NCBI RefSeq assembly: GCF_027912675.1
Contig: NZ_CP115757.1
Span: forward strand, 2,791,501-2,855,500
DNA: 64,000 nucleotides
From: Paracoccus sp. SCSIO 75233
GTDB lineage: Bacteria; Pseudomonadota; Alphaproteobacteria; Rhodobacterales; Rhodobacteraceae
Reading direction: 5' to 3'
Under the pieces are notes generated by a model. The model was not told the origin of the DNA. It searched no databases and saw only the letters and a list, made by a program, of their open reading frames with translations. A program made the translations under genes and the position numbers. Below, piece after piece: positions 54,529 to 62,975 of the stretch. Each line of letters opens with the position of its first letter. The first letter of the stretch is position 1.

Positions 54529-55335
54529 ATGACCGGCAAACCAGATCGGACGGAGGGGGCTGAGGCCCCCTTCTACCTTGCCCAGACTGATGAATGCGAG
54601 GTTTTCGAAGCCGCATTCAACAACCGCCTGCCGCTGCTGCTGAAAGGACCGACCGGCTGCGGCAAGACCCGCTTCGTCGCGCATATGGCTGCGAGGCTGG
54701 GCCGGTCGCTTCACACCGTCGCCTGTCACGACGACCTGTCCGCCGCCGACCTGATCGGACGCTACCTGCTGAAAGGTGGTGAAACCGTCTGGGTCGACGG
54801 CCCCCTGACGCGGGCGGTGCGCGATGGCGCGATCTGCTATCTCGACGAGGTGGTGGAGGCCCGCAAGGACGTGACCGTCGTGCTGCATCCGCTGACCGAC
54901 GACCGCCGCATCCTGCCGATCGACCGCACCGGGGAAGAGTTGATTGCCGCCCCCGGCTTCATGCTGGTCGCGTCCTATAATCCCGGTTACCAGAACATCC
55001 TCAAAACCCTCAAACCCTCGACCCGTCAGCGTTTTGTCTCGCTCGAATTCAGCTTCCCCGAACCGGCGGAGGAAGAGCGGATCGTCGCCCGGGAAAGCGG
55101 GCTGGACCCCGACCGGGTTAGGGCGCTTGTGCGGCTGGCGGGCAAACTGCGCGGTTTGAAAGGGCAGGATCTGGAGGAAGGGGTTTCAACCCGCCTCGTG
55201 GTCTATGCCGCCACGCTGATCCATCAGGGCCTGCCCGTCGAGCGGGCGATCCACGTCGCGATGATTGAACCGCTGACCGACGATGAGGATACGAAACGCG
55301 GGCTCCTCGATCTGGTCACGGCCGTCTTTGGGTGA
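54529..55335 (+). CDS. norQ: NorQ, MoxR-type AAA+ ATPase
   Basis: NorQ works with NorD to insert the non-haem iron into NorB. 268 residues, with Walker A GPTGCGKTR (near 40-48), Walker B ICYLDEVVEARKD and a sensor asparagine in ASYNPGYQ. Operon position between norB and norD is normal. Ends 10 bases before the norD start. Confidence 0.94.
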   Translation: MTGKPDRTEGAEAPFYLAQTDECEVFEAAFNNRLPLLLKGPTGCGKTRFVAHMAARLGRSLHTVACHDDLSAADLIGRYLLKGGETVWVDGPLTRAVRDGAICYLDEVVEARKDVTVVLHPLTDDRRILPIDRTGEELIAAPGFMLVASYNPGYQNILKTLKPSTRQRFVSLEFSFPEPAEEERIVARESGLDPDRVRALVRLAGKLRGLKGQDLEEGVSTRLVVYAATLIHQGLPVERAIHVAMIEPLTDDEDTKRGLLDLVTAVFG

Positions 55336-55345
55336 GGTTGGCCCC

Positions 55346-57274
55346 GTGAACCGGATCACCTTCGAGCCGTGGGAACCCGAGGAAAGCGTCGGGAAACTAT
55401 GGCACGCCTTCGTCAGTCGCCTGGATGCGCCCGAGGCGCATGAGGGAGCCGCGGTCGATCTTTCCGAGGTCGGCGGGCGACTGGCGGTCCTTTTCCGGGG
55501 CCTGGGCGGCAGCCCGTCTGTCGAGCTGCGCCCGGTCTCGGAAGAGGTGAGTTCTCACCGTCTGCCCTGGCGGCGCAGGCTTGGCACCCCGGTGGAAACC
55601 GTTCCCCGCACCAGCTTCGACGGCGAGGCGCTGCGCCTGCCCGCAAGACTGGCCGTCTTCCCCGAGCGGGAGGCGAACGCCGCCCTTTATGTCTGGCTCG
55701 CCGCGGCAGCGGCACATGCGCCGGAACGTCATCGAGAGGACGACCCGCTGCGTGCGGATTTGCGCGCTCTGGCGGCGGCGCGCGACATGGTCGCCGCAAC
55801 GCTGGCCGATGCGCCCGGGCTGACACGCCTTTATCAGGCGTTGTGCCATGCATATCTGTCACAGCGCCCGCAGCCGCCCCTGCCACCGGCAGAGGCAGCG
55901 GTCGAAGCCATGATCCGGCACATGCTGGGCGCGCCCCTGCCCCCCGAGGCCGCTGAGATATGGGCGGCCATGAATGATGGCGGCGCTTTCGGCCAGACCG
56001 CGCCACGGGGCTATCGACCCTACCGGCCTGTGCCGCTCTGGCCGGAGCTGCGCGCCGTGGAAAGCAGCGCCCGTCACGAAATGGACCACGCCGAAACCGC
56101 CGACGCCGCGCCAGAGGACGGCGAGGGCCGGACCCATCGTGCCCGGCGGCGCGAATCCGAGCAGGCCGAGCGGAGCGACAGTTTCATCCTGCATAAATTT
56201 GAAGCGATCCTGTCCTGGGCCGAATTCCTCAACATCAATCGCCGGGTGGATGACGACGATCCCGACAATGCCCGAAAGGCCGCCGACGATCAGGACGAAA
56301 TCGGGCTGGGCCAGATCAGCAAGGCACCGCCCACAAGGCTGAAGCTGCATCTCGATCTGGCGCCGGAAGATGTCGACCGCGAGCGCCTGTCCGAAAAGCT
56401 GACCTACCCAGAATGGGACTGTCGCGCCGGTGTCTACCTGCCCGACCACGCTTGCGTCCTTGCCTCCGTGGCAGAGCCCGCCGATGACGGCTTCGCCCGC
56501 GATCCCGCTGCCTCCCGCCGCATCCGTGCGGTCAAGCGTCAGTTCGAAGCACTGCGCCCCGCCCGGATGACCACACGCGGACATCTGGACGGCGATGCGC
56601 TGGATATCGAGGCAGCCGTCCGGGCAGAGGCGGACCGACGCGCAAGCGGCGAGGGTTGTGACCGCGTCTGGATGCAGACCCGGCCCGAGGCGCGCGATCT
56701 GGCAGTCTCAATCCTGCTCGACGCGTCGCGTTCGACCGAGAGCGCTATCACTGGCCGCGCCGTCATCGATATTGAACGCGAGGCCCTGAACGCGCTGGCA
56801 TGGGGGCTCGATGCCTGCGGCGATGATTTTGCGATCAATGCGTTCTGGTCACTGAAGCGGCACCGGGTCTATGTGCAGAACTGCAAAGAATTTTCCGAGG
56901 AAATGGGACCGCTCGTCGAACGCCGCCTCAGCGCGCTGCGGCCGGGCTTCTATACGCGAATGGGCACAGCGATCCGCCATGTCTCCGCCGAGCTTTCGCG
57001 ACAGCCCCGCAAACGACGGCTTTTGATCGTGATCACCGATGGCAAACCCAACGACCTCGACCACTACGAAGGCCGCCACGGGATCGAAGACTCCGCCAAA
57101 GCCGTGCGCGAGGCACGCCGCGCCGGGCAATCGGTCTTTGGCATCACCGTCGACCGCGACGCCCGATCCTGGTTCCCCCGGCTGTTCGGACAAGGCGGCT
57201 TCGCCGTCGTGCCCGACCCGGAAAAACTGATCTTCGCCCTGCCCCGGATTTATCGGCAGTTGGTGGGTGGGTGA
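55346..57274 (+). CDS. norD: NorD, von Willebrand factor A-domain NOR assembly protein
   Basis: NorD partners NorQ in activating NO reductase. The 642-residue length is as expected. The first 450 residues are helical and variable. The C-terminal VWA domain begins VSILLDASRSTES, with the metal-dependent DxSxS motif, and ends in FALPRIYRQLVGG. The start is GTG at 55346; the longer frame to 55283 lies inside norQ. The usual norE and norF do not follow. Confidence 0.93.
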   Translation: MNRITFEPWEPEESVGKLWHAFVSRLDAPEAHEGAAVDLSEVGGRLAVLFRGLGGSPSVELRPVSEEVSSHRLPWRRRLGTPVETVPRTSFDGEALRLPARLAVFPEREANAALYVWLAAAAAHAPERHREDDPLRADLRALAAARDMVAATLADAPGLTRLYQALCHAYLSQRPQPPLPPAEAAVEAMIRHMLGAPLPPEAAEIWAAMNDGGAFGQTAPRGYRPYRPVPLWPELRAVESSARHEMDHAETADAAPEDGEGRTHRARRRESEQAERSDSFILHKFEAILSWAEFLNINRRVDDDDPDNARKAADDQDEIGLGQISKAPPTRLKLHLDLAPEDVDRERLSEKLTYPEWDCRAGVYLPDHACVLASVAEPADDGFARDPAASRRIRAVKRQFEALRPARMTTRGHLDGDALDIEAAVRAEADRRASGEGCDRVWMQTRPEARDLAVSILLDASRSTESAITGRAVIDIEREALNALAWGLDACGDDFAINAFWSLKRHRVYVQNCKEFSEEMGPLVERRLSALRPGFYTRMGTAIRHVSAELSRQPRKRRLLIVITDGKPNDLDHYEGRHGIEDSAKAVREARRAGQSVFGITVDRDARSWFPRLFGQGGFAVVPDPEKLIFALPRIYRQLVGG

Positions 57275-57669
57275 GCGTTGGAGGCTGGATGCGGTTCCGG
57301 CGCAGTTGCAAGAATGCGGCGATAGAGCTGCGGGCGGCCATATTTCGCGCTGAGCTGTAGATTTGGCGTGATGGAAGTGGTTCCAAAAGCGTGCTCGCTC
57401 TCATCGCCCTAGGGCGAGAATTGCCAAACCCGGAAATTAGTCGCCAGGTCTTCCGCTCAACGACCAAGAAACCTCGTCTTAAGGATGGTGAGTGCCGTAG
57501 GGTGTCTTCTGCGCCTTTTACGGTAAAGACATTTTGTTGACCGAAACGCTGAACTGACACACACTCGACCATGCTGGATGCAATCAACATGACAATGACC
57601 TGATGCTAAATCAGCAGATTATTCCACAAATTGGGCGTTATCCAACGCGCAGGCAGGGGGTGCACGGGT
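57275..57669. other. Non-coding gap after norD
   Basis: About 395 bases. It is somewhat AT-richer than its neighbours from 57400 to 57650 and has no convincing gene or terminator. A minus-strand frame through it overlaps norD and has no recognisable product. It may be the scar of lost norEF genes, but I see no readable remnant. Confidence 0.35.
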
Positions 57670-58017
57670 GTGGCTTATGATGAGGGGCTGGCTGAGCAGA
57701 TCCGCGCCGCGCTCGAACGCTTTGGCGGGGGTGAGGAGTTGAAGATGATGGGCGGGCTGTGCTTCATGCGCAGCGGCAATATGACCTGCGGCGTCATCGG
57801 CGACAGCCTGATGCTGCGGCTTGGCAAGGACGGCGCGGCGGCGGCGCTTGGTGAACCGCATGTCGCGCCGATGCAGATTGGTGGCGGTCGCACACCGAAG
57901 GCCTTCGTGACGGTCGGGCCTGAAGGGATCACGGAAGACGCGGTACTTGCCGACTGGATCGCCCGCGCCGTTGCCTTCGCCGACAGCCTGCCGCCCAAAT
58001 CTCAGCGACGCAGATAG
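57670..58017 (+). CDS. TfoX N-terminal domain protein
   Basis: The 115-residue product matches the small TfoX-N fold: ALERFGGGEELKMMGGLCFMRSGNMTCGV, then LMLRLGKDG and APMQIGGGRTPKAFVTVGPE. In gammaproteobacteria such a domain is part of the competence regulator TfoX. Here, without the C-terminal domain, the role is unknown. The start is GTG at 57670 after AGGGGGTGCACGG. Its 3' end overlaps the convergent Smr gene by 16 bases. Confidence 0.8.
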   Translation: MAYDEGLAEQIRAALERFGGGEELKMMGGLCFMRSGNMTCGVIGDSLMLRLGKDGAAAALGEPHVAPMQIGGGRTPKAFVTVGPEGITEDAVLADWIARAVAFADSLPPKSQRRR

Positions 58018-58604
58018 ACGTAATAGGCCCCTTCCCCGCCGTGGCGCAGATGGGCGGAGCTGACCTGCTGGACGACTTGCGATAATGGCGGGCTATGCAG
58101 CCAGTGCGGCACCTGATGACGCAGCGCGCCGGGTCTGGTCGGCAACGGTCCGGGGTCGGCGGCACGGCTGCCCTTGCCTGTGATCACAAGCACAAGACGG
58201 AAACCGCGTGCGTGGCAGGACAGGATGAACCGCGCCAGTTCCGGCCCCGCCTCGGCGAGCGTCATCCCGTGCAGGTCCAGCTTCGCCTCCGGGCGCAGCT
58301 TTCCGCGCGTCATCTGCTTATGCACCTTGCGATCCATCCGCAGCGGGTGCGCCGACAATGCCTGAGCGGGCGACGGCGCGAGATCGTGTTTTTGCGGTTT
58401 GGTCTTGCCACCCGCGCCAATGCGAAAGCGCCTCTCCTCCAGAAAATCCTGCGGCGCGCGCGGAACCACCGGCACGGCCTTTTTGCGTTCAGGCTCGGGC
58501 GCCGGTGTGTCTTTTCGCGGCTTGGGGTGGAGCGGCGTTGCGCTGCGCGTCACGCGGGACCAGAGTTCGCGGTCCTCGGACGACAGGCCGCGCCGCCGGG
58601 GCAT
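58002..58604 (-). CDS. Smr-domain protein
   Basis: The 200-residue product has a basic, low-complexity N-terminal half (Pro/Lys-rich) and a C-terminal Smr domain from about residue 108. LDLHGMTLAEAGPELARF holds the conserved LDLHG and LVLVITGKGS the second motif. Smr domains are nucleases acting on branched DNA or on RNA. The gene is followed tightly by timA-like upstream gene order (1-base overlap at 58604). Confidence 0.9.
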   Translation of the reverse strand: MPRRRGLSSEDRELWSRVTRSATPLHPKPRKDTPAPEPERKKAVPVVPRAPQDFLEERRFRIGAGGKTKPQKHDLAPSPAQALSAHPLRMDRKVHKQMTRGKLRPEAKLDLHGMTLAEAGPELARFILSCHARGFRLVLVITGKGSRAADPGPLPTRPGALRHQVPHWLHSPPLSQVVQQVSSAHLRHGGEGAYYVYLRR

Positions 58605-59263
58605 TAAACGCCGGTTGCGACGAGTTGCCAGTTCGGATCGGCCTCGCCCATCACCCGTTCAAACGTCCAGGTGTCACGCTGCTTGCGGGGGGTGGACGCA
58701 TCGCCATCGACCACCTTGCCCTCGGCATCGCGGGTGGCGACCAGCATCTCGCCAAGGAAGCGCACCGAAAGTGCTGCCTGATTGGTCGAGGTATCGAACT
58801 CCGCCGCGGCGAGCGCGGTTTCGCGCGTCCCCAGAAACTGCACATCCACGGTCTGTCCGGCACGGTCGCGCGCATCGATCGCACCCTGAAATGCCCCGGC
58901 AACCTCTTCGGCAAGGAATGGGCGAACCTCGCCCAGATCGCCCTTTTCGAAGGCGACGAGGATCATTTCATAGGCCTGCTTCGCCCCGGACAGGAATTCG
59001 CCCAGCGAGAAATCGGGCTCAACCTGCTTCATGGCCAGCAACGCGGCATAGGCGGGGCTTTCGGGATCGACGTGATCGGTCAGATCCTCATCCTGCGGAG
59101 CGGCCTTGTCGCCGTCGATGACTTCGAAATCCCGCTCCGCCTGCCGCTGTTCGACCCGCGTCGGCTCGAACCCGTCGCGCGTGCCCAGTACGCCGCGCAG
59201 GCGAATGATCAGGAAAACCGCAATCGCGGCGAGCACAATAAGTTGGATCATCGGGTTCGACAT
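58604..59263 (-). CDS. Tim44/TimA-family membrane adaptor
   Basis: The 219-residue product has an N-terminal membrane helix (MIQLIVLAAIAVFLIIRLRG), a charged linker and a Tim44-like domain (residues about 75-219) with EFLSGAKQAYEMILVAFEKGDL and ATGV at the end. In alphaproteobacteria TimA is a predicted membrane-linked adaptor. I start at 59263 (MSNPM), with AAAGG upstream. It is divergent from fxsA, an arrangement common near secB in Rhodobacterales. Confidence 0.88.
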   Translation of the reverse strand: MSNPMIQLIVLAAIAVFLIIRLRGVLGTRDGFEPTRVEQRQAERDFEVIDGDKAAPQDEDLTDHVDPESPAYAALLAMKQVEPDFSLGEFLSGAKQAYEMILVAFEKGDLGEVRPFLAEEVAGAFQGAIDARDRAGQTVDVQFLGTRETALAAAEFDTSTNQAALSVRFLGEMLVATRDAEGKVVDGDASTPRKQRDTWTFERVMGEADPNWQLVATGV

Positions 59264-59367
59264 CGCCATCCTTTGACGCCCATATCGGCGGTTTGTAATT
59301 CTGCGTTCCGGACCTATGTAGGGTCGCAAGGGGAACGAGTCCAGTTTCCCGGTCCAAGAGGAGAGAC

Positions 59368-59946
59368 ATGCCGCTGTTCATATTGTTCATCCTGATCCCG
59401 ATCATCGAGATCGCCCTGCTCATCCAGGTCGGCGGGATCATTGGGGTCTGGCCGACGATTGCACTTGTGATCCTGTCCGCCGTCGTCGGATCGGCCCTTA
59501 TCCGCAGTCAGGGACGACGGGCGCTGGCGGAGTTGCAGGATTCGTTCCGCACGCTGAACGACCCGACCCGCCCGCTTGCGCATGGTGCGATGATCCTGTT
59601 CGCGGGCGCGCTGTTGCTGACGCCGGGATTTTTCACGGACACCATGGGTCTGTTGCTGCTGATCCCGGCCGTGCGGGACTGGGTTATGCGGGTCGCCGGA
59701 CGCCGGGTGAAGGTGACCCGCGTGGGCTTCGGCTTCGACACCTCGCGCCAACCCAGCCACGGCTGGCCGGGCCGCGACGATGGCGTGATCGACGGCGAAT
59801 ATACGGTTCAGGAAGATCCCTATTCGACGCGCGAGGATATCGAGCGCGACCGCCCTGCCCCGCAGGACCAGGACACACGCCGCAACGGCTCGCGTAAGCC
59901 GTCCGGCTGGACGCAATCGGATCAGGAACCGCCACGCTCATATTAA
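59368..59946 (+). CDS. fxsA: FxsA-family membrane protein
   Basis: The 192-residue product has three or four membrane helices in the first 110 residues (MPLFILFILIPIIEIALLIQ; then a helix around TIALVILSAVVGSALI; then AHGAMILFAGALLLTPGFFTDTMG). A hydrophilic, disordered tail follows. E. coli FxsA relieves phage T7 exclusion when overmade; its housekeeping role is unclear. AAGAGGAGAGAC precedes the ATG. Confidence 0.92.
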   Translation: MPLFILFILIPIIEIALLIQVGGIIGVWPTIALVILSAVVGSALIRSQGRRALAELQDSFRTLNDPTRPLAHGAMILFAGALLLTPGFFTDTMGLLLLIPAVRDWVMRVAGRRVKVTRVGFGFDTSRQPSHGWPGRDDGVIDGEYTVQEDPYSTREDIERDRPAPQDQDTRRNGSRKPSGWTQSDQEPPRSY

Positions 59947-60031
59947 CCCGGTCGATATTAACCGGCGACATTGAGACGCATGCGCTGTGATGATAGAACG
60001 CCGCGAACCCAAGTTTCCCGAGAGGACCCTC

Positions 60032-60553
60032 ATGACTGACGAAAACCCGCAAGCCGCCCCGCAGACCGACGGACAGCCGCAGCAGCCGGCGCAGCCGCGC
60101 CTTCAGATCCTTGCCCAGTTCGTGCGGGATATGTCGTTCGAGAACCTCGTCGCGCAAAACGGTCTCGCCGGTGCGGACGTCAAGCCCGAGATTTCGGTTC
60201 AGGTCAGCCTCGACGCGCGCAAGCGCAATGCCGAGGGCCACTACGAGATCATCAGCCGCTACCGCGTCGAATCCAAAAACACCAATGACAGCAAGAGCTT
60301 GTTCCTGTGTGAGCTGGAATATGGCGCTGTCTTCCATGTTTCGGGTATCCCCGACGATCAGCTGCATCCGTTCCTGATGATCGAATGCCCGCGCATGGTG
60401 TTCCCCTTTGCGCGCCGCATCATCAGCGACGTTACCCGCGATGGCGGCTTCCCGCCGGTCAACCTGGACCCGATCGACTTCGTCGCGCTGTATCGCCAGG
60501 AACTGGCACGCCGCGCGCAGTCCGAGAAACCCGCAGACGCGCCGGTTTCCTGA
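60032..60553 (+). CDS. secB: SecB protein-export chaperone
   Basis: SecB keeps precursor proteins unfolded and delivers them to SecA. 173 residues, a little longer than the E. coli protein because of a Gln/Pro-rich N-terminal leader. The core carries RLQILAQFVRDMSFENL, FLCELEYGAVF and IIECPRMVFPFARRIISDVTRDGGFPP-like family motifs (here MIECPRMVFPFARR). I start at 60032 after AGAGGACCCTC; an upstream ATG at 59987 is in frame. Confidence 0.94.
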   Translation: MTDENPQAAPQTDGQPQQPAQPRLQILAQFVRDMSFENLVAQNGLAGADVKPEISVQVSLDARKRNAEGHYEIISRYRVESKNTNDSKSLFLCELEYGAVFHVSGIPDDQLHPFLMIECPRMVFPFARRIISDVTRDGGFPPVNLDPIDFVALYRQELARRAQSEKPADAPVS

Positions 60554-60571
60554 TCGCACGGCGATCAATAA

Positions 60572-61168
60572 ATGCCCCGCACCGAAAATCGCGCCTGGCA
60601 GCGAATGCTGTCAGGCCGTCGGCTGGATCTTCTCGATCCCACGCCCTTCGATATTGAAATCGAGGATATCGCGCACGGCCTAGCCTTCGTTGCGCGCTGG
60701 AACGGGCAGACGCGGGGTGACTGGCCCTATTCGGTCGCCGAGCATTCGCTGCTGGTCGAACAGGCCTTTACACGGATGTCGCCCGGGATCGATGTGCAAT
60801 GGCAACTCGCCGCCTTGCTGCATGATGCCCCTGAATATGTCCTCGGCGACATGATTTCCCCCGTCAAGGGCGCGCTTGGCCGCGAGTACGGGGAAATGGA
60901 TGAGCGTGTGGCCGAAGCTGTGCACCGCCGTTTCGGGCTGCCCGCGAAACTACCTGCGAAAATCAAACGGCAGATCAAACGCGCCGATCAGGTCTCCGCG
61001 TGGCTTGAAGCCATCGAGATTGCGGGGTTTTCGGAAAAAGAGGCTCGCGGGATTTTCAAAAGGCCAAATCCGGAGCATTGCGAGGGTCTGACGATCATGC
61101 TGCGCCCGCCCGCAGAGGCGCGCGCCGCTTATCTGGCACGTTTCAACGAACTGATTTCCGACTTCTAA
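60572..61168 (+). CDS. HD-domain hydrolase (YfbR-like)
   Basis: Metal-dependent phosphohydrolase of 198 residues. The HD motif is ALLHDAPEYVLGDMISPVK. The first ligand His is in SVAEHSLLVEQ and a later helix has RADQVSAW. Relatives are 5'-deoxynucleotidases. It lies 18 bases downstream of secB and probably in the same transcript. It is followed by a bidirectional hairpin. Confidence 0.9.
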   Translation: MPRTENRAWQRMLSGRRLDLLDPTPFDIEIEDIAHGLAFVARWNGQTRGDWPYSVAEHSLLVEQAFTRMSPGIDVQWQLAALLHDAPEYVLGDMISPVKGALGREYGEMDERVAEAVHRRFGLPAKLPAKIKRQIKRADQVSAWLEAIEIAGFSEKEARGIFKRPNPEHCEGLTIMLRPPAEARAAYLARFNELISDF

Positions 61169-61209
61169 TTAGATTTATCTATTGGAATGTACTCAAAATT
61201 GATAAAACC

Positions 61210-61236
61210 CTTGCGGCAATTAACATACACCGCAAG
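61210..61236. terminator. Bidirectional terminator between HD hydrolase and hvrA genes
   Basis: CTTGCGG (61210-61216) and CCGCAAG (61230-61236) form a 7-bp stem with a 13-base loop. It is followed by CTGTTTTAAC on the plus strand and by GGTTTTATC on the minus strand, so it can serve both convergent genes. Confidence 0.7.
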
Positions 61237-61246
61237 CTGTTTTAAC

Positions 61247-61555
61247 TTATACTGCTAGCTCTTCCAGGGACTTTCCGTCCTCAAGCGCGTCCTGAATCCA
61301 GCGCGGGCGACGGCCACGACCACTCCAGGTTTGCGAATTATCCTCGGGGTTTACGAACTTCGCAGCCGCTTTCCCGACGCGCCGGCCCTTGCTTCCCGTC
61401 AGTTCATTCAGCGAAAAGCCATGCTCTCTCGCCGCCTCTTCCACTGCTGCCAGGGCTTCACGGCGCTTACGCTCCTCAAAGCTAGAAATTGCCCGCTCAA
61501 CCTTGGTCCGCAGATCACGCAGCTCCTTAAGAGACATGCGTTCGATATCCAACAT
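61247..61555 (-). CDS. hvrA: H-NS-family DNA-binding protein, HvrA-like
   Basis: The 102-residue product has an N-terminal coiled-coil oligomerisation part (SLKELRDLRTKVERAISSFEERKR) and the C-terminal DNA-binding motif TWSGRGRRPRWIQDAL. HvrA of Rhodobacter is a trans-acting regulator of photosynthesis and nitrogen genes, and lies next to regA, as here. In a non-phototroph it is probably a general nucleoid protein that tunes redox-controlled genes. Confidence 0.92.
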   Translation of the reverse strand: MLDIERMSLKELRDLRTKVERAISSFEERKRREALAAVEEAAREHGFSLNELTGSKGRRVGKAAAKFVNPEDNSQTWSGRGRRPRWIQDALEDGKSLEELAV

Positions 61556-61635
61556 ATATCAACTCCGATTAATTTTAGGATTTGTAAAATTATGCTTGAA
61601 AAGTAATGATGTCAATTCACCAGCAATCTAATTAT

Positions 61636-62190
61636 TTATTTTGGACTTCTTTTGGCTAAAATCCGCTGAAGTGTGCGGCGATGCATATGCAATCGTCTGG
61701 CTGTTTCGCTTACATTTCGATCACATTGCTCATAAACGCGTTGAATATGCTCCCATTTTACCCGGTCGGCGGACATGGGGTTTTCCGGCGGCGGCGGCAG
61801 CGTTTCCCCGACCTGAAGCAAAGCTGACGCAACGTCATTCGCATCCGCAGGTTTCGCAAGGTAATCGGTGGCGCCCATTTTTACCGCCGCAACGGCCGTT
61901 GCGATTGCGCCATAGCCGGTCAGGACGATAACACGCGCATTCGGGCGCACTTCGCGCATCGCGTCGATGACGTCCAGACCGTTGCCATCCTCCAGCCTCA
62001 GGTCGACAACCGCATAGGCGGGTGCTTTAGCCCTGACCGCGCCCAAGGCGTCGGAAACCGAAAGCGCGACGGTCGGCTCAAACCCGCGGCGCTCCATTGC
62101 GCGGGCAAGGCGGTTAACGAAAATTTCGTCGTCATCAACCAAAAGAAGCGAAGGATCGTCACCTACATTGTGCATAACCGTTTCGGACAT
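61636..62190 (-). CDS. regA: RegA/PrrA/ActR redox response regulator
   Basis: Global redox response regulator, 184 residues, the standard length. Receiver domain with acidic pocket (LLLVDDDE) and phospho-acceptor D63 in AVVDLRLEDG; a proline-rich linker (LPPPPENP); a Fis-type helix-turn-helix ending RNVSETARRLHMHRRTLQRIL. GGAGGTGGGA precedes the ATG at 62190. It lies between senC and hvrA, the Rhodobacter order. RegA proteins activate nir, nor, cbb3 oxidase and CO2/N2 fixation genes, so the denitrification genes nearby are expected targets. Confidence 0.96.
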   Translation of the reverse strand: MSETVMHNVGDDPSLLLVDDDEIFVNRLARAMERRGFEPTVALSVSDALGAVRAKAPAYAVVDLRLEDGNGLDVIDAMREVRPNARVIVLTGYGAIATAVAAVKMGATDYLAKPADANDVASALLQVGETLPPPPENPMSADRVKWEHIQRVYEQCDRNVSETARRLHMHRRTLQRILAKRSPK

Positions 62191-62259
62191 TCCCACCTCC
62201 GCCGATGAAATATCAAGTTTATTACGCTGATAATAAGGCAGACGCAAACGGTTGGGGCA

Positions 62260-62889
62260 TTAAGAAGCGTCGACAAAACAGGCAACGCGTTCAGCAAGTT
62301 GCGCTGGTGTCAGGTCGCGGCGGAAAAACTCTACCGTGCCGTAATCGGGCAATACCAGATAGGTATTCGTGCTGTGATCAACCGGATAATCATCGGAACC
62401 ATCGTCATGGACGGCGTAATAAGCTTTCCATAGCTTGGCCATTGAGTCGATTTCCTCTGGCGTGCCGGTAATGCCGATCATTTTCTCGTGCATATTGAAG
62501 GTATAGTCCGCAAGCACCTCTGGCGTGTCGCGTTTCGGGTCGACGGAAACCATGATCGCCTGGGCGTCGATCCCGTCCTCATCCAATAGGTCGAGTGCCT
62601 CGGCATTGCGCGCGTTATCAAGCGGGCAGACATCAGGGCAGTATGTAAAGCCGAAATAAACCAGCGAGGGCTTGGTGAACAAATCCTCATTGGTCACGCG
62701 CGCGCCGGTCTCATCGGTCATCTCTATAGGCCCGCCCAATGCCCCGGCTCCGCCCGCGACCACGGCCGTGCGACATGAGGCGAAGCGGTCCCCGCCGTCT
62801 CCCGGACCACGATTTAACCACAGCCAGCCGCCGACCAGTACAATCGCCGTCGCCGCAACGCCTGCAATCAGAATTCGCTTATCGTTCAT
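62260..62889 (-). CDS. senC: SenC/PrrC (Sco1-like) copper protein
   Basis: Membrane-anchored, thioredoxin-fold copper-binding protein of the Sco family, needed for copper insertion into cytochrome oxidase and linked to Reg signalling. 209 residues with one N-terminal helix (ILIAGVAATAIVLVGGWLWL), the copper motif C84-P-D-V-C88 and a distal His in YPVDHSTN. GGGGGCAATT precedes the ATG. It is divergent from regB and followed by regA. Confidence 0.95.
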   Translation of the reverse strand: MNDKRILIAGVAATAIVLVGGWLWLNRGPGDGGDRFASCRTAVVAGGAGALGGPIEMTDETGARVTNEDLFTKPSLVYFGFTYCPDVCPLDNARNAEALDLLDEDGIDAQAIMVSVDPKRDTPEVLADYTFNMHEKMIGITGTPEEIDSMAKLWKAYYAVHDDGSDDYPVDHSTNTYLVLPDYGTVEFFRRDLTPAQLAERVACFVDAS

Positions 62890-62975
62890 AATTGCCCCCA
62901 AAAACACTGTGACGGATTGATTGCGCAATTCATGCCGAATATCAACGATCACTGACCTTACGCAGCAGATTTAAA
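62890..62975. promoter_or_regulatory. Divergent promoter region senC-regA-hvrA / regB
   Basis: This 86-base gap carries the perfect dyad ATTGCGCAAT at 62920-62929. In Rhodobacter this interval is bound by RegA itself. Whether the dyad is the site is not shown by sequence alone. Confidence 0.4.

Noticed and set aside
57144..57590. 148-codon minus-strand frame after norD
   Set aside because: Overlaps the conserved VWA domain of norD, has no recognisable product and no good start signal.
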